Source: Paenarthrobacter ureafaciens
GTDB lineage: Bacteria; Actinomycetota; Actinomycetes; Actinomycetales; Micrococcaceae
Assembly (NCBI RefSeq): GCF_004028095.1
Contig: NZ_SBHM01000007.1
Coordinates: 1,860,001-1,924,000 of the forward strand
Direction of reading: 5' to 3'
DNA length: 64,000 bases
Shown: positions 44,664 through 54,183 of the stretch, piece by piece
How the letters are laid out: each line of letters starts with the position of its first letter
Numbering within the stretch: position 1 is the first letter of the stretch
Program-made: the position numbers and the translations under genes
Notes under the pieces: model-generated
Databases searched by the model: none
The model's input: only the letters and a program-made list of their open reading frames with translations
Told to the model about the DNA's origin: nothing

Positions 44664-46223
44664 TCAGATTGGATTCCCGAACTCCTTGATGGTGATGCCG
44701 GAGAACGTCGCCGGGCCGCCGTCGGCGTAGAAGGAAATGCCCGTGTCGCCGTCGTCGAAGTGCACTTGTTGCGACAAAACCGTGTGGCCGGCATTGACGA
44801 ATACCTCCACGCTTTGGGTGTCCACGAAGATGCGCAGATGCACAGACTTCGCGTTTGCATCGATCGGGGCGGCCGCCCGGGTGTAGGGGGCCAGCGAATA
44901 GCCGGCCAGGTCGGATGGAGCGCGGTCAACATATAGGTCACCGCCGTACTTGCCGATGTTGGTGTGCCGGGATCCGTCGGCGGACCGCCCCACTGACACC
45001 CCGACGTTCGCGGCGGTTTCCCACGCAATGTCCAGCTCCAGCTCGTAGGCGCGCCCGTTCCACGGCACTACGAAGCTGCCGTTGACGGTGTGGTCCGGAA
45101 TGCTCGTGGTGCCGGTAACATAGCCGCTCAGCGAAGAGACGGGACTGCTAAGGAGGGCGTACCAGCCTCCGCCCTGGCGTTCCAAAGTAAGCTCCCGGGT
45201 GATGGAGTTCTGGCCGTTGTAGCCGTCAGTGGCGTCCGTGGGAACATCGCGCGCGGCGTACTTCCAGTTGTTCATCCACGCTGTGGCGAGCCGTTTGGTT
45301 TCCGGCGCATCCAAGGATGGCCAAGTCACTGCCGCGTACCAGTCCCAGCCCCAGTCAAGCCACTGCGGGGTCAGATCGTCCGCCAGGAATTCCGTGCCGT
45401 TCCAGTTGCCTGTCCAGTATGCGTAGGTCATGGGCAGCCCGATGCTGTAGGCGTCCATACTGGCCGCGAAAATCCAATGCCGGGTGCCGTCGTCGGCGGT
45501 CATCTCGAAGAGGTCCGGACATTCGATGCCCCCGAGTGCGTGGTTCGGGTAATCGAAGTTGGACCGCCACTGCCAATCACGGAGATTCGCGGAGGTGTAG
45601 AACGCGGCGTACCGTGCCCGGCCAATTACGCACACCCATTCCCCGCGCGCGGCATCCCAGTGGATCTTTGGATCACGGAACCATTCGGCGTTTTCGATCT
45701 CCGCCGCAGTGACGGCCGTCCGGCCGTCGGTGTTGACGATCACGGGATCCTGCAGGGAAGTGAACGTATACCCGCCGTCGACCGACCAGTAGAGGTACTG
45801 CTCCTGGTACTTGCGGATGCCCTCGGTCGGCTTGGTGGCCAGTACGACGACGGCTCCCGCACCAAAGCCTGCCGTGTTGGCTGAGTCGATCACGGCGGAA
45901 CCGGACCATACGGGAAAATTCGGTGTCAGCGGGAGCACGGTTCCGTGGTGGGTGAACGAAACACCGTCCGTGGTGGTCGCGTGGTCCCAGCCACCCTGGC
46001 CGTTGTTGATATCCGAGTGCAGGTAGTAGAGCTGGTACGCGCCGTTGGTGTAGACGGGTCTTTGCGGATCACACAGCCATCCTGAGGGCGGCGTCATGTG
46101 GTAAACGGCCCGCAACGACGGTGAAGCGTGCGAGGCTCCAACGGCAGTGCCGGACATCAGGAGCGCCAAAGCGCCGGCACCGGTTCCTTGCAGGACTGCC
46201 CGTCGTGAGAATTCGAGGGTCAT
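44664..46223 (-). CDS. Tat-exported GH32 fructan hydrolase (levanase/inulinase-like)
   Basis: A 519-residue glycoside hydrolase family 32 enzyme. Signal: EFSRRAVLQGTGAGALALL, a twin-arginine leader ending near SHAS. The catalytic Asp is D52 in GWLCDPQ (family form NDPN), the RDP motif is R183-P185, and the EC motif is E234-C235 in IECPDLFE. A C-terminal beta-sandwich domain follows from about residue 380. It would release fructose from levan or inulin outside the cell. The start at 46223 has GAGAGGA upstream. Divergent from the rest of the fructan operon. Confidence 0.9.
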   Translation of the reverse strand: MTLEFSRRAVLQGTGAGALALLMSGTAVGASHASPSLRAVYHMTPPSGWLCDPQRPVYTNGAYQLYYLHSDINNGQGGWDHATTTDGVSFTHHGTVLPLTPNFPVWSGSAVIDSANTAGFGAGAVVVLATKPTEGIRKYQEQYLYWSVDGGYTFTSLQDPVIVNTDGRTAVTAAEIENAEWFRDPKIHWDAARGEWVCVIGRARYAAFYTSANLRDWQWRSNFDYPNHALGGIECPDLFEMTADDGTRHWIFAASMDAYSIGLPMTYAYWTGNWNGTEFLADDLTPQWLDWGWDWYAAVTWPSLDAPETKRLATAWMNNWKYAARDVPTDATDGYNGQNSITRELTLERQGGGWYALLSSPVSSLSGYVTGTTSIPDHTVNGSFVVPWNGRAYELELDIAWETAANVGVSVGRSADGSRHTNIGKYGGDLYVDRAPSDLAGYSLAPYTRAAAPIDANAKSVHLRIFVDTQSVEVFVNAGHTVLSQQVHFDDGDTGISFYADGGPATFSGITIKEFGNPI

Positions 46224-46343
46224 GAAGTGGTTCCTCTCAAGCATTCATTGGTTGAGACCGCGGTGGTGGCTGCACAAAAACGGCAGCGGAAGGCGTCAAA
46301 GGACGCGGCGGATGGAAGGGACACTAACCTCATCCGCGAGGGA

Positions 46344-46395
46344 TGGTCAAGCGTTTTAGCGCAATTATTATTTTTCTTGCTAAAACGCTTGACCA
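46344..46395. promoter_or_regulatory. Divergent operators of the fructan locus
   Basis: 17-bp perfect inverted arms (46344-46360 and 46379-46395) flank an 18-nt A/T-rich centre. Each arm reads GCTAAAACGCTTGACC or its complement, a CG-centred LacI-type site whose TTGACC end can serve as -35 for the outward promoters on both strands. Confidence 0.8.
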
Positions 46396-46426
46396 ACGGA
46401 GCTCCGCAGAGCTACCTTCATCGTGA

Positions 46427-46440
46427 TCAAACGCTTTAGC
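46427..46440. promoter_or_regulatory. Third fructan operator copy
   Basis: TCAAACGCTTTAGC is a third, imperfect copy of the site, 20 nt before the cytosolic GH32 start, on the side of the importer operon. Confidence 0.65.
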
Positions 46441-46459
46441 AGAATGTAGGTCAGCGCAG

Positions 46460-47905
46460 ATGAAACGCTCAGTGTTCTTCCAACCCGAAGGTGCGTGGGT
46501 AGGGGACCTTATCCCTTTCGAGAAAGACGGAGAGTTCTGGCTCTTCTACCTCCACGAGGAGCGGGTTACCCCCAAACCGGGTACGTCCTGGCACCTGGTC
46601 ACCACCAAGGACCTCACCCAGTTCGAGTATCACGGTGCTGCGCTGCAGCACGGCAGCACGCAGGAGCCGGACTTCAACGCCTACACGGGCAGCGTGGTGG
46701 TTGACGACGACGGCACCCACCACCTCTTCTACACAGGCCAGAACCCGCACCGGCTGGGTCCGGACGGGCTGCCGCTCCAGCTGGTCATGCGCGCAACCAG
46801 CAGCGACGGGATGCGCACCTGGACCAAGCACCCGGAGGATACGTTCGGCGCTCCGGAAGGGTACGAATCCGGCGATTGGCGCGATCCCTTCGTCTTCCGG
46901 GACGAGTCCGATCCGGCGCGGCCTGTGTGGCGCATGCTGGTCGCCGCCCGGCACGCAACCGGTCCGGACCGCCGTCGTGGAGTGATTGCCCAATGCGTTT
47001 CCACTGACCTGGTGACCTGGGAGTACACCGATCCGTTCTGGGATCCCCGACGCTACATCACCCACGAATGCCCGGACGTCTTCCAGTGGGGTGACTGGTG
47101 GTACCTGGTGTACTCCGAGTTCTCGGAGTCCTTCACTACCCGCTACCGCATGGCCAAGAGCCCGGACGGACCCTGGGAAGTTCCGGCCCTGGACAGCATC
47201 GATGGGCGCGCGTTCTACGCCTCCAAGAGCGCTTGCCGCGACGGCCGCCGCTTCTTCTTCGGATGGATCGCCAGCAAGGAAGGAAACCGCGACGACGGTC
47301 CGTGGCAGTGGGCGGGCACCATGTCCGTCCTGGAAGCCCGCCAAAACCCGGACGGGACGCTCGGCTTCGGGTTCGCCGATGAACTGGTGGACAGTTTCTG
47401 GGTAGAAGTCCCGGTATCGCTGGCCGAGGCACTTCCGGCTGAATTGAGTGCGCCTGACAGCTACTCCGCGATCATTTCCACGGCGGACCTGCCCTCCCGT
47501 TTCTACGCCAAAGCAGTCCTGGACATCGCCCCCGACACCACCGAATGCGGGCTCCTGCTCCGTTCCAGCGACGACGGCGACGCGTCCTATGTTCTCCGGC
47601 TGGAGCCGCGGCGCGGGCGCCTCGTCTTCGACCGCTGGCCGCGCGAGCTGACCGGCGACGCGCAGTGGCACGTCTCCGGCGACGTCCCTTACGACGTCGA
47701 GCTGGAACGGCCCTGCCACCTCGCCCCGGGCGAGCACACGCTCGAGGTGATAGTCGACGGCGACCTGTGCGTCGCCGTCGTCGACCGCCAGGTGGCGCTG
47801 AGCGCAAGGATCTATGACCGCCCCAGCGGGCGCATCGGAATTTTTGCCGGTGAAGGTTCCGCCACCGTCGTCGAATTCGACGTCCGCCAACGGACTGACA
47901 ACTGA
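46460..47905 (+). CDS. Cytosolic GH32 fructosidase
   Basis: A 481-residue GH32 enzyme without signal peptide. Key residues are the likely nucleophile D16 in WVGDLIPF (family NDPN replaced), R141-D142-P143 and E203-C204 in HECPDVF. A C-terminal beta-sandwich follows from about residue 325. It is the first gene of an operon with a binding protein and two permeases, so it probably splits imported fructooligosaccharides. The changed NDPN block is seen in some subfamilies and may shift specificity. Confidence 0.87.
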   Translation: MKRSVFFQPEGAWVGDLIPFEKDGEFWLFYLHEERVTPKPGTSWHLVTTKDLTQFEYHGAALQHGSTQEPDFNAYTGSVVVDDDGTHHLFYTGQNPHRLGPDGLPLQLVMRATSSDGMRTWTKHPEDTFGAPEGYESGDWRDPFVFRDESDPARPVWRMLVAARHATGPDRRRGVIAQCVSTDLVTWEYTDPFWDPRRYITHECPDVFQWGDWWYLVYSEFSESFTTRYRMAKSPDGPWEVPALDSIDGRAFYASKSACRDGRRFFFGWIASKEGNRDDGPWQWAGTMSVLEARQNPDGTLGFGFADELVDSFWVEVPVSLAEALPAELSAPDSYSAIISTADLPSRFYAKAVLDIAPDTTECGLLLRSSDDGDASYVLRLEPRRGRLVFDRWPRELTGDAQWHVSGDVPYDVELERPCHLAPGEHTLEVIVDGDLCVAVVDRQVALSARIYDRPSGRIGIFAGEGSATVVEFDVRQRTDN

Positions 47906-47952
47906 TTCACATCCCCGTCCCATACCCAACGAGTCAAGGGAGACAAATCCCC

Positions 47953-49290
47953 ATGAAGAAGCTATTCCGCGCCGCGGCGGTCGCTGCTGCAGCAGCTCTG
48001 GCACTGACGGCCTGCGCAGGGGGAGGCGGCGCCGGCAACCCCACCGACGTGAGCCCCACCGGCGAGGTCAAACCCCGGGAAATCTCCTGGCTGCTGTCCA
48101 GGCCCGCCGACGGCGCAGTCATCAACATCATGAAGAAACTGGCCGATGACTACGCCAAGGACCACCCCGGGTTCTCCTTGAACCTCATCACCACCCCGGA
48201 CCGCCCTTCCTACATCCAAAAACTCGAGACCCTGGCCGCAGCCAACAAGCTTCCGGAACTGTTCGACACCGATGCCACCCCGTTCGCGCAGCAGTTGGCC
48301 AAGCAGGGCAAGATGCTTGACGCTGACAAGCTGCTCAAATCCCTGGACCTCTACGACGATTACCGTCCGGGAGCCTTGGACTACCAACGCTTCGACGACG
48401 GTTCGCTGTACATGATTCCGTTCCAGTTCGAGCTCGAATTCATCTGGTACAACAAAGCCCTGCTGGAGAAAGCAGGAGTTTCCGTGCCGACGTCGCTCGA
48501 CGACATTCCGGCCATGTGCACGGCACTGCGGAACGCCGGGATCACCCCGATCGCTATCGACGGGCAGGACCAGTGGCCGCTGGAGAGGTACGTGGCCTAC
48601 CAGCCCTTCCGGGAGGCCGGCCCCGACTTCGTGCAGAAGCTCAAGAAGGGCGAAGCCAAGTTCAGCGATCCCGCCGGGCAGAAAGCCGTGAACTGGATGT
48701 CCGGGCTGGGCAAGGCCAAATGCTTCCAGGACGGCTTCTCAGCCCAAGGCTACTCAGACGCGCAAAACCAGTTCACGTCCGGGCAGGCTGCCATGTACAA
48801 CATCGGCACGTGGGAGCTTCCCAGCCTGGCAACCGACAAACTGAACCCCGCCGTGCGGAACGACATCGACTTCTTCACACTGCCCACCACCGCGAATTCC
48901 GTGACGGCCGCCAATGAGTATGTTTCCCCCTCCGGCATCGGCATGGCCGTGAACTCCAAGACCTACGATCCGCTGGTCAGCGACTTCCTGAAATTCGCCC
49001 TGCAGAAGTACCCGGCGGAATACGCAGCCACCGGCGCACTGTCACCCACCACCAACGTGGAAACCACCGTCCCGGCCAACGCCACGCCGTTGTACAAGAA
49101 GGCCTTGGACGCTGCCAGTGACCTGGGGTCGAAGCAGGCCATGCCGTGGGACACGCAGCTGGACCCAACCACCAACGGAAGGCTCCAGCAGGAACTCGTG
49201 CTCCTGGTGCAAGGGAACATCACGCCCGAGCAGTTCACCAGCACCATGGACCAGACCATCGCGCAGAACGCGCCGAAGTTCTTCAAGTAA
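47953..49290 (+). CDS. Sugar ABC importer binding lipoprotein (CUT1, family 1)
   Basis: A 445-residue extracellular solute-binding protein of family 1. The lipobox LTAC has C21. The mature part has the usual MKKLADDYAKDHPGFSLNL opening, FQFELEFIWYNKALLEKAGV and GQAAMYNIGTWELP. Being between the GH32 gene and the permeases, it likely binds short fructans. No ATPase gene is present; the shared MsiK-like ATPase of actinobacteria would serve. Confidence 0.92.
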   Translation: MKKLFRAAAVAAAAALALTACAGGGGAGNPTDVSPTGEVKPREISWLLSRPADGAVINIMKKLADDYAKDHPGFSLNLITTPDRPSYIQKLETLAAANKLPELFDTDATPFAQQLAKQGKMLDADKLLKSLDLYDDYRPGALDYQRFDDGSLYMIPFQFELEFIWYNKALLEKAGVSVPTSLDDIPAMCTALRNAGITPIAIDGQDQWPLERYVAYQPFREAGPDFVQKLKKGEAKFSDPAGQKAVNWMSGLGKAKCFQDGFSAQGYSDAQNQFTSGQAAMYNIGTWELPSLATDKLNPAVRNDIDFFTLPTTANSVTAANEYVSPSGIGMAVNSKTYDPLVSDFLKFALQKYPAEYAATGALSPTTNVETTVPANATPLYKKALDAASDLGSKQAMPWDTQLDPTTNGRLQQELVLLVQGNITPEQFTSTMDQTIAQNAPKFFK

Positions 49291-49354
49291 GCAGTTCTGC
49301 ACATAGATCCCAGCGGCGGGGGACCGGCCGGTTCCCCGCCCGAAAGGCCACACC

Positions 49355-50236
49355 ATGCTTCCCAACAGGTCCAAGACCTCAGTCCTGGTCTTCCTGCTTC
49401 CGCCGTTGCTTCTCTACGGCGCGGCAGTGCTCTTCCCGATCCTCCAGTCCCTGTTCCTGAGCTTCTTCTCCTGGAACGGCATCAGCGACATGGAGTTCGT
49501 GGGTCTCGAAAACTACATCCGGATGCTGACGGCGGACGACATTTTCTGGCGGTCCTTCGGGAACGCACTGATCTACCTGGCCATCTGCCTGGTGCTCCAG
49601 CTCGGCGGAGCGCTGGTCGTGGCGAGCCTGCTGCTGTCACTGACGCGGGGCAGGGAACTCATCAAGACGCTCTACCTTCTCCCTGCCGTCATCTCCACCG
49701 TGGCCATCGCCTTCCTCTTTGTCCGTATCTACTCGATCGATCCGGTCGGCCTGCTAAATCAGCTGTTGCACTGGATCGGGCTGGGCAGCCTGGAAAAGGC
49801 ATGGTTGTCCGACGTGAACACCGTCCTGGCCGCAGTTTCTGCCCCGGAAGGGTGGCGGTTCACGGGCCTCTACATGCTGATCATCTACGCGGCCTTGATT
49901 GCCGTCCCCAAGGAGCTCGAGGAAGCCGCGGTCCTGGACGGGGCCTCGCGGTGGACTCTCTTCACCAAGATCCGCTTCCCGTACATCCGTCCGGTGTGGA
50001 TCACCACCACCATCATGGCCACCACCTACGGGCTGCGCGGCTTCGACATTCCCTACCTCATGACCAACGGCGGCCCCGGCCAATCGTCCGAGCTGCTGAC
50101 CACCTACATGTACAAGACCGCCTTCACCAGTACCGACTTCGGCTATGCCAGCACCATCTCGGTATTCATCGTGATCGAGTGCCTGGTGGCCGTCGGCCTC
50201 ATTCTGTTCATGCTCAAGCGGAAGGCTGACTCATGA
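49355..50236 (+). CDS. Sugar ABC permease (MalF-like)
   Basis: A 293-residue membrane protein with six helices. The EAA loop for the ATPase reads ELEEAAVLDGASRWTLFTKIRFPYIRP. The N-terminus is short, typical of CUT1 permeases with a single cytosolic start. It overlaps the next permease by ATGA. Confidence 0.92.
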   Translation: MLPNRSKTSVLVFLLPPLLLYGAAVLFPILQSLFLSFFSWNGISDMEFVGLENYIRMLTADDIFWRSFGNALIYLAICLVLQLGGALVVASLLLSLTRGRELIKTLYLLPAVISTVAIAFLFVRIYSIDPVGLLNQLLHWIGLGSLEKAWLSDVNTVLAAVSAPEGWRFTGLYMLIIYAALIAVPKELEEAAVLDGASRWTLFTKIRFPYIRPVWITTTIMATTYGLRGFDIPYLMTNGGPGQSSELLTTYMYKTAFTSTDFGYASTISVFIVIECLVAVGLILFMLKRKADS

Positions 50237-51138
50237 TCGCCCAGACAGCACCTGCCTCCCGACCGACGGCCACCAAACCGCCGTCGCCGGTTCCAACACG
50301 ACGGCGGCGCAAGCCGAACCTGTACCGGACGCTCTCCCGGGTGCTGATCATGCTGATCGTGATCGTCCAGGTTTACCCACTGGCCTGGCTGTTCCTTACC
50401 AGTTTGCGGACCGAGCACGACTTCGCGACGGGCGATCCGTTCGCCTTGCCGGGCGCGCTGACCTGGGACAACTATGCCCGGGCGTTCCAGACCGGAGACC
50501 TTGGCAGGAACATCCTCAACAGCTTCATCGTGACCATGGGCGCCAACGTGCTGATCGTTCTCTTCGGCATGATGGCCGCCTATGCCATCCAGGTCCTCGG
50601 ATTCAGGTTCAGCAGCTTCGTCCGCGGCCTGTTCCTGATCGGCATCATCGTCCCGGTACAGATCGCTTTGGTTCCGTTGTTCATTGATTACTCAGCGGTG
50701 AACCTGCTGGATACGTACCAGTCGATGATTATTCCGCTGGCCGGGTTTGCCCTGCCGATGTCCATTTACCTGTTTTCCTCCTTCTTCGAATACATCCCGC
50801 GCGAAACCTATGAGGCTGCGTCCCTCGACGGCGCCGGGCCGTACCGGATCTTCGGCCTCATCACGTTGCCGTTGTCCTTGAACACAGTGGTTACGGTGGT
50901 GCTGGTCAACAGCATCTTCATTTGGAACGACTTCATCTTCGCCAACACGTTCGTCCTCTCCGAAGAGCTGAAGACCATCCCACTCGGTCTGCAGAACTAC
51001 ATCGGCGCCATGGGCAAGGTGGACTGGACCGCCACCTTCGCCGCTGTCTGCGTCACCATCACGCCGCTGCTCCTGGTGTTCCTCGTCCTGAACAAAGCCA
51101 TGATCCAGGGCTTGGAGAGCGGGGCGAACAAGGGATGA
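50233..51138 (+). CDS. Sugar ABC permease (MalG-like)
   Basis: A 301-residue membrane protein with six helices and the EAA loop ETYEAASLDGAGPYRIFGLITLPLSLN. It pairs with the preceding permease. The LacI gene follows directly. Confidence 0.92.
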   Translation: MIAQTAPASRPTATKPPSPVPTRRRRKPNLYRTLSRVLIMLIVIVQVYPLAWLFLTSLRTEHDFATGDPFALPGALTWDNYARAFQTGDLGRNILNSFIVTMGANVLIVLFGMMAAYAIQVLGFRFSSFVRGLFLIGIIVPVQIALVPLFIDYSAVNLLDTYQSMIIPLAGFALPMSIYLFSSFFEYIPRETYEAASLDGAGPYRIFGLITLPLSLNTVVTVVLVNSIFIWNDFIFANTFVLSEELKTIPLGLQNYIGAMGKVDWTATFAAVCVTITPLLLVFLVLNKAMIQGLESGANKG

Positions 51139-51176
51139 CGCCTGCAATGCATGGATATACTCCTGATGGAGGGCAG

Positions 51177-52256
51177 ATGATTTCGCAGGAGAAAGATCCA
51201 GGCACGCCGGCAACCCCCGACGCTCCTGTCGGAACCAGCCGCGCACATCCGGTGACCCTCCGCGAAGTAGCAGAAGCTGCAGGCGTTTCCACCGCCACGG
51301 TCTCCCTGGTCATCAACAAAAAGAAGAACGCCCGCATCGCGGAGGAAACCCGGGAACGCGTCAAAACGGCCATCCGCACCCTTGGTTACCGCCCCAATGC
51401 CATGGCCAAGACCCTGGTGAGCGGAACCTCGAAGTTCATCGGACTGGTGGCCGATGGTGTCGCCACCACGCCCTTCGCCGGACAAATCATCCACGGAGCA
51501 CAGGACGAGGCCTGGAAACACGGTTACGCCCTGTTGATCGCCAACACCGAGGGCAACCTCGACCTCGAGAACGACGCCATCAACATGATGCTGGAGTACA
51601 AGGTCCGCGGCATCCTGTACTCCACCTGGTTCCACCGGACCACCGACATTCCGGAGACGCTCCGCGAAGCAGACTTCGTGCTTGTCAACTGCTTCTCGCC
51701 CGTGCCCGGCGCGGCACGGGCAGTGGTGCCTGACGAAGCCCAGGGCGGACAATCGGCCACCGAAATCCTCATCCGTGGTGGACACCGGCGCATCGCCTTC
51801 ATCAACGCCACCACTCCGGCCCCGGCCAGGGACGGGCGGTTGGAGGGCTACAGGGCTGCGTTGGAAGCGGCCGGAATCGCCTTCGATCCTGACCTCGTCC
51901 TTGAGGCGTACCCGGACCAGGAAGGCGGCTACGGCGCCACGGCGGAACTGCTGAAACGCGGCGTCTCCGCCGTCTACTGCTACAACGACCGCATGGCCAT
52001 GGGTCTCTACGACGGCCTCCGGGAGCAAGGACTGTCCATTCCGGACGACATCGCCGTAGTGGGCTTCGACAACCAGGAAGTCATCGCCGCCCACCTCCGG
52101 CCACCGCTCTCCACCGTATCCTTGCCGCATTATGAACTCGGCGCGGCGGGCGTGCGGCTCCTGCTCGGCCTGGATGAAGCGCCGGTGGACTCAGCCCTCA
52201 AAATCGAATGCCCTGCGATCGAACGCGCCTCGGTGGCCGTGCCGTCGAAGGCTTAG
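51177..52256 (+). CDS. LacI-family regulator of the fructan locus
   Basis: A 359-residue LacI/GalR protein: VTLREVAEAAGVSTATVSLVINKKKNARI (helix-turn-helix), GYRPNAMAKTL (hinge) and IAVVGFDNQEV in the effector domain. ATG at 51177 follows GGAGGG at a short spacing; ATG at 51135 overlaps the permease stop (ATGA) and is the alternative, so coupling to the operon is possible. It is the probable repressor of the operators at 46344-46440. Confidence 0.9.
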   Translation: MISQEKDPGTPATPDAPVGTSRAHPVTLREVAEAAGVSTATVSLVINKKKNARIAEETRERVKTAIRTLGYRPNAMAKTLVSGTSKFIGLVADGVATTPFAGQIIHGAQDEAWKHGYALLIANTEGNLDLENDAINMMLEYKVRGILYSTWFHRTTDIPETLREADFVLVNCFSPVPGAARAVVPDEAQGGQSATEILIRGGHRRIAFINATTPAPARDGRLEGYRAALEAAGIAFDPDLVLEAYPDQEGGYGATAELLKRGVSAVYCYNDRMAMGLYDGLREQGLSIPDDIAVVGFDNQEVIAAHLRPPLSTVSLPHYELGAAGVRLLLGLDEAPVDSALKIECPAIERASVAVPSKA

Positions 52257-52283
52257 TCCCGCCAGCCACAGGTTCACAACGCA

Positions 52284-52322
52284 CGACGGCGGCTGGTCAC
52301 CCAAGGTGACCAGCCGCCGTCG
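52284..52322. terminator. Terminator after the fructan operon
   Basis: 18-bp perfect arms (52284-52301 and 52305-52322) with a 3-nt loop lie between the LacI gene and the convergent proline-rich gene. Confidence 0.8.
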
Positions 52323-52351
52323 CGCTTCACTTCAGTTTCACTGCCGCCTTC

Positions 52352-52582
52352 CTATGTCACCGGCGGTTCCCCGAATGTGGGATCCGGATGGGGCGGGGGA
52401 GCAGCCGGCCCGGGATCCGGAATGGGCAGGGGGCCTGGCTCCGGACCCGGGTCCGGCATGGGTGGAGGGAACGGGTGCGTCGGGTCCGGCGGCGGCTGTA
52501 CCGGGCCGGGCTCCGACGGCGGCTGGGTGGGCCCGGGCTCGGGCGGGAACGGATCGGGTTCATGCTGTGGAGGAAGGGTCAT
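52352..52582 (-). CDS. Proline-rich small protein
   Basis: A 76-residue protein made almost only of Pro, Gly, Asp, Glu and Gln, with PPxPDPGPEPGP-like repeats. AGGAGAG lies just upstream of two adjacent ATG codons (52585 and 52582), and the second has the better spacing. The plus strand also has an open glycine-rich frame here, but it has no ribosome site. No signal or membrane segment. Function unknown; the strand choice is moderately sure. Confidence 0.5.
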   Translation of the reverse strand: MTLPPQHEPDPFPPEPGPTQPPSEPGPVQPPPDPTHPFPPPMPDPGPEPGPLPIPDPGPAAPPPHPDPTFGEPPVT

Positions 52583-52764
52583 CATCTCTCCTGGAACTCG
52601 TTGTTTTCGGTCCTCTTGCTGGAGGGCCAGCCTACGCCTCTGTAAAGCGCGAGGCCATGGCAGCGGTGCGGGAAACCCCTTGACCGGTCCCCGAGAACCG
52701 GCAGATGCTGGTGTTACCGCGCGTTTTCAGTGAGGGGAACACGCATGCATCGGGGCGGGAGAGA

Positions 52765-54183
52765 ATGGATCACGAGCACACACCGGCCGGTGACGTCGCC
52801 GACCACGAGGCAGCAGCGCCCGGAGACATTGATCTGACACTCCGCACGCCGGCGGAGCGCTCCAGGACCTTCATGGGAATCCTGGTCAACACCGCTGCGG
52901 CCAACATCACCACCAGCTACCTGTGGTTTGCGCTGACGTTCTGGGTCTACCTGGAAACCCGCAACGTCATTGCCACGGGCGTAGTGGGTGGTGCCTACAT
53001 GCTGCTCATTGCCCTTTCCAGCATCAGCTTCGGCACCTTTGTGGACCGCTACCGCAAGCTGACCGTAATGCGTTTCGCCGCCGCCTTTACGCTGATCATG
53101 TTCACTGTCTCCGGCGTCGTGTACCTCCTGGTGCCCACAGCGTCGTTGCTGGACCTCGGACAACCTTGGTTCTGGGCGTTCACGCTGATCATCCTCATCG
53201 GCGCGGTGGTGGAGAACATGCGCAACATTGCCCTGTCCACCACGGTCACCATCCTCATCGAACCCGACCGCCGGGCCAACGCCAACGGTTTGGTGGGCAT
53301 GGTGCAGGGGCTGATGTTCATCGTCACCTCCGTGCTTTCCGGCCTGTCCGTCGGGCTGCTGGGAATGGGATGGACGATCGTGGTGGCCCTGGGGTTCACG
53401 GCGCTCGCCTACGTGCACCTGCTGACCCTGCGCATGCCGGAAGAACGTAGACCGGCCGCGACCGACGCGAAGGGCAGTTTCGACCTTCGGGGCTCCTATG
53501 CCGCCGTGCTTGCCATTGCGGGTCTCTTCGCCTTAATCATCTTCTCCACCTTCAACAACTTCGTTGGTGGCGTGTACATGGCGCTGATGGATCCGTATGG
53601 CCTCGAGATGTTCCCGGTGGAGCTCTGGGGCACCTTCTTTGCCGTCGGTGCTACCGGCTTCATTGTGGGCGGCGCGTTGGTGGGCAAGTTCGGCCTTGGC
53701 GCCAACCCGCTCAAGACCATGCTGATTGCCGTCGCCGTCATGGGACTCCTGGGGGCACTCTTCACCATTCGCGAGTGGCCGTGGCTGTACGTCCTGGGCA
53801 TCTGGTTGTACCTGGCCCTGGTACCCATTGTGGAAGCTGCTGAACAGACCGTCATCCAGCAAGTGGTCCCCTTGCCGCGGCAGGGAAGGGTGTTCGGGTT
53901 TGCCATGGCCTTCGAGTCGGCTGCCGCACCCATCACGGCATTCATCATTGCCCCCATCGCCCAGTTCTGGATCATCCCGTACGCCCGTTCGGAGGAAGGC
54001 TCTGCCCAACTGGCACCGCTCCTGGGCGAAGGAACGTCACGTGGCATCGCCCTGGTCTTCCTGGTGGCCGGCGTCGTCATGATTGTCGCTTCACTCCTGG
54101 CCTTCCTTACCCCTGTGTACAGGCGCGTCACGGAGTCCTACCGGGAGAAAGCTGTGCAGGAGAGGGCAGCAAAGGAGGGCTAG
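52765..54183 (+). CDS. MFS transporter, drug-type
   Basis: A 472-residue, 12-helix transporter. The loop after helix 2 reads FGTFVDRYRKLTVMRFAAA, and VIQQVVPLPRQGRVFGFAMAFESAAAP in helix 10 marks the MFS_3/multidrug group. An acidic 35-residue N-terminus precedes helix 1. ATG at 52765 with GGGAGAG upstream is preferred to the first GTG/ATG at 52705. Substrate unknown. Confidence 0.85.
   Translation: MDHEHTPAGDVADHEAAAPGDIDLTLRTPAERSRTFMGILVNTAAANITTSYLWFALTFWVYLETRNVIATGVVGGAYMLLIALSSISFGTFVDRYRKLTVMRFAAAFTLIMFTVSGVVYLLVPTASLLDLGQPWFWAFTLIILIGAVVENMRNIALSTTVTILIEPDRRANANGLVGMVQGLMFIVTSVLSGLSVGLLGMGWTIVVALGFTALAYVHLLTLRMPEERRPAATDAKGSFDLRGSYAAVLAIAGLFALIIFSTFNNFVGGVYMALMDPYGLEMFPVELWGTFFAVGATGFIVGGALVGKFGLGANPLKTMLIAVAVMGLLGALFTIREWPWLYVLGIWLYLALVPIVEAAEQTVIQQVVPLPRQGRVFGFAMAFESAAAPITAFIIAPIAQFWIIPYARSEEGSAQLAPLLGEGTSRGIALVFLVAGVVMIVASLLAFLTPVYRRVTESYREKAVQERAAKEG

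Noticed and set aside
52377..52733. Plus-strand glycine-rich frame opposite the proline-rich protein
   Set aside because: No ribosome site; the minus strand has AGGAGAG right before paired ATG codons.
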